A stretch of DNA of 6,339 nucleotides from Phytoactinopolyspora endophytica (GTDB taxonomy: Bacteria; Actinomycetota; Actinomycetes; Jiangellales; Jiangellaceae), in assembly GCF_004138495.1 (NCBI RefSeq), contig NZ_ML142856.1, forward strand, positions 184,149 through 190,487, read 5' to 3'. The notes beneath the pieces were generated by a model that was not told the DNA's origin, did not search any database, and was given only the letters and a program-made list of their open reading frames with translations. Positions 4,958 through 6,339 of the stretch are shown in pieces; the stretch's first letter is position 1, and each line of letters starts with the position of its first letter. The position numbers were made by a program, and so were the translations under genes.

Positions 4958-5938
4958 TCATGCCTTGAGCAGCTGCTCGCTCAGCTCCCACAGCCGCTGG
5001 GCCGAATGCGGGTCGATGGAGTGCGACATGACCTCGGACGGGATGTCGTCCGCGGTGAGCGGCCTCGGCTCGTCGTCCACCGGCGAGATGTCGTTGTCTT
5101 TGAGATAGACGCCACCGATCTCGGCGAGCAGGGGGCTGGTGGCCGCGAACACGATGGTGCTCGCCCCCTGTTGCGGCGCCTTCTTGCCGCGGTCGGGGTC
5201 GATGACCGGCCGTCCGGACTCGTCGATCAGTCCCTGGGCGCGCAACGCTTCCTCGCCTCCGGAGCTGTTCAGAGCCGTGCCGACCACGACGCCCGGATGC
5301 ACCGCGTAGCCACGGATCCCGTCCTCGGCCCAGCGGCGGTCCAGTTCGACGGCGTGCAGGACGTTCGCGACCTTGGACTGGGCATAAGCGAGGACCGGCT
5401 CGTAGCCGGAATCGAAGTGCGGGTCGTCCCAGCGGATGTCGGAGAGTCGATGAGCACCGGATGTCACGTTGACCACCCGGGCACCGCGCGCCGCACGCAG
5501 CGCGGGTAGCAGACCCAGGGTCAGCTGGAAGTGGCCGAGATGGTTGGTCGCGAACTGCGCCTCATAGCCGCGTGTATCCCGGACAAGTTCGCCGGGAGCG
5601 GGGAGGCCGGCGCAGTTGATCAGCACGTGGAGAGGACGGCCGGGTTCGAGCCAGCGGGTAACGAAGTCGTCGATCGACGCGGGATCGAGGAGGTCAAGCC
5701 GGCCGACCTCGACCCGCTCGATCCCGTCCAGCGCGGCCGCGGCCCGGTCCGGGTAGCGCGAGCCGACGGTGACCGAGGCGCCGGCCTTGCTCAGCGCACG
5801 CGTGGACTGAAGGCCGAGCCCGGCGTGGCCGCCGGTGACGATGACGTTCGTGCCGGTCAGATCGACGTCCGTGAGGACGTCGTCGACCGTCGAGGCGGCG
5901 GTGAATCCGGTTCCGATGGGGTGCTGCTTGTGTGTCAT
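4958..5938 (-). CDS. Short-chain dehydrogenase/reductase (retinol dehydrogenase/WW-oxidoreductase-like)
   Basis: 326 residues with a complete classical SDR Rossmann core. Seen: cofactor loop T-G-G-H-A-G-L-G at 35-42, Gly-Ser-Arg at 59-61 after strand 2 (a basic residue there favours NADP(H)), L-D-L at 81-83, N-C-A-G at 108-111 (N-N-A-G in most relatives), T-N-H-L-G-H-F at 131-137, catalytic Ser160 in V-T-S-G-A-H, Tyr185 and Lys189 in Y-A-Q-S-K, and H-P-G at 214-216. The long tail after residue 220 is typical of the RDH/protochlorophyllide-reductase-like group. It should interconvert an alcohol and a carbonyl in the cytosol; the substrate is unknown. The frame is open further upstream, but the ATG at 5938 is preferred: it has AAGGA eight bases upstream, while the extension is Arg/Ser/Pro-rich shadow sequence that runs over the AKR gene. 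It lies 109 bp after the AKR gene, with a hairpin between, and 27 bp before tal. Confidence 0.9.
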   Translation of the reverse strand: MTHKQHPIGTGFTAASTVDDVLTDVDLTGTNVIVTGGHAGLGLQSTRALSKAGASVTVGSRYPDRAAAALDGIERVEVGRLDLLDPASIDDFVTRWLEPGRPLHVLINCAGLPAPGELVRDTRGYEAQFATNHLGHFQLTLGLLPALRAARGARVVNVTSGAHRLSDIRWDDPHFDSGYEPVLAYAQSKVANVLHAVELDRRWAEDGIRGYAVHPGVVVGTALNSSGGEEALRAQGLIDESGRPVIDPDRGKKAPQQGASTIVFAATSPLLAEIGGVYLKDNDISPVDDEPRPLTADDIPSEVMSHSIDPHSAQRLWELSEQLLKA

Positions 5939-5991
5939 GCGACGGGTCCTTGAGAGATGGGGGTTGGCTGGGTCTGTTCCGGGCTCCAGGA

Positions 5992-6026
5992 GCACGACGG
6001 GCGCTGCCGAACAGGCCCCGCCGTGC
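5992..6026 (-). terminator. Strong hairpin between AKR and SDR genes
   Basis: On the minus-strand RNA, GCACGGCGGG (6026-6017) pairs with CCCGTCGTGC (6001-5992) over ten pairs. The one non-Watson-Crick pair is G-U, which would be A-C on the plus-strand RNA, so the stem is better formed in the direction of transcription. The loop is 15 nt. The hairpin starts 21 nt after the AKR stop and has no T run. Immediately after it lies the short palindrome GCTCC-A-GGAGC (5983-5993). It may be a partial terminator or mRNA-stabilising hairpin within an operon. No clear promoter for the SDR gene is visible after it. Confidence 0.45.
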
Positions 6027-6047
6027 GAGACCCGGCGAGGGGTTCGC

Positions 6048-6339
6048 TCAGGTAGCAGAGCGCTCGTCGACGGTCCGGCGGCGGAGGCCTGGGCGCTGGA
6101 TGGCCGGAGGGACGTAGGCGGCCCCGTCTCGCATGCCGACGTCCGTGCCGGGCGGAACGATCTCGTCGATCCGGTCGAGGATCTCGTCGGTGAGGGTGAC
6201 GTCAACGCCGGCGAGCAGGTCGTCGAGGTGTTCCATCGTGCGTGGCCCGATGATCGCGGAGGTGACGCCGGGGTGTGCGATGGCGAATGCCATGGCCATG
6301 TGGGTCAGTTTCAGCCCGGCGGCGTCGGCGACGGGGATG
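6048..6339 (-). CDS. Aldo/keto reductase, C-terminal part (5' end beyond window)
   Basis: The last 96 residues of a protein that runs in from the right edge. The fragment begins I-P-V-A-D-A-A-G-L-K-L-T-H and continues M-A-F-A-I-A-H-P-G-V-T-S-A-I-I-G-P-R-T-M-E-H-L, the late helix and strand that bind the adenine/2'-phosphate side of NADPH in aldo/keto reductases. It then runs L-T-D-E-I-L-D-R-I-D-E-I-V-P-P-G-T, the standard C-terminal helix and exit of actinobacterial AKRs, and ends in a basic R-P-G-L-R-R-R tail. Full-length relatives are about 320-340 residues, so roughly 70% is missing, including the catalytic Asp-Tyr-Lys-His tetrad. The Met at 6299 is internal, because homologous residues continue upstream without a break. 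It would reduce a carbonyl with NADPH. It is probably first in a minus-strand run with the SDR and tal genes. Confidence 0.85.
   Translation of the reverse strand, partial: IPVADAAGLKLTHMAMAFAIAHPGVTSAIIGPRTMEHLDDLLAGVDVTLTDEILDRIDEIVPPGTDVGMRDGAAYVPPAIQRPGLRRRTVDERSAT

Noticed and set aside
5939..6205. Extended N-terminus for the SDR giving 415 residues
   Set aside because: The extension is Ser/Thr/Arg/Pro-rich shadow sequence that overlaps the real AKR gene. The ATG at 5938 has a ribosome site and gives a normal SDR length.
6048..6299. A complete 83-residue protein starting at 6299
   Set aside because: Homology to aldo/keto reductases continues upstream of this Met to the window edge, so it is an internal Met in a truncated gene.
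2052..6339. Sulfoquinovose or alkanesulfonate degradation cluster (monooxygenase, flavin reductase, AKR and transaldolase are all present)
   Set aside because: The known sulfo-monooxygenase and sulfo-transaldolase routes are separate pathways. The LLM protein lacks SsuD-like wording, no sulfonate transporter or glycosidase is visible, and the two gene sets are convergent rather than one operon. Only wider context could revive this idea.
1..6339. Search for CRISPR arrays, tRNA/rRNA genes, IS ends, toxin-antitoxin or phage-defence genes
   Set aside because: No regularly spaced repeats, cloverleaf structures, transposase motifs or small toxin-like gene pairs could be seen on either strand.

Overview
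The window is GC-rich and densely packed with genes. Its codons end mostly in G or C, its Shine-Dalgarno sites are of the AAGGAG type, and one regulator gene looks leaderless. This points to a high-GC actinomycete. The transaldolase has the long actinobacterial form and its wording reads closest to Micrococcales/Microbacteriaceae proteins, but that is recall, not a search. There are no rRNA or tRNA genes, CRISPR arrays, transposases or phage genes.

Layout: (1) 1-1423 holds a divergent pair, a YciI-like small protein (minus, cut by the left edge) and a LysR-type regulator (plus), separated by about 250 bp that contains two overlapping inverted repeats. (2) 1493-3730 holds a MarR-family regulator (minus), divergent from a two-gene plus-strand operon. 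That operon encodes a luciferase-like flavin monooxygenase (LLM, 2I7G-type) and a MsuE/SsuE-like NAD(P)H:FMN reductase, with GTGA stop/start overlap. A perfect 7-bp-arm palindrome in the 112-bp divergent gap is the obvious MarR operator candidate. (3) 3818-6339 is a minus-strand run converging on that operon. In transcription order it encodes the C-terminal part of an aldo/keto reductase (cut by the right edge), a short-chain dehydrogenase and a transaldolase. The two gene ends at 3731-3817 share a cluster of alternative hairpins.

How the genes may work together: the reductase would make reduced FMN and pass it to the LLM monooxygenase, which would insert oxygen into an unidentified substrate. 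The divergent MarR protein is probably the ligand-responsive repressor of this pair. The AKR-SDR-transaldolase run looks like carbonyl and sugar-phosphate chemistry. Whether it belongs to the same pathway cannot be told from sequence.

The most unusual feature is the transaldolase. It keeps its Schiff-base lysine, but it appears to have lost the arginine that binds substrate phosphate (Cys206 instead) and to carry Asp in place of the water-activating Glu (Asp109). This suggests a diverged, perhaps re-specialised, paralogue rather than the housekeeping enzyme.
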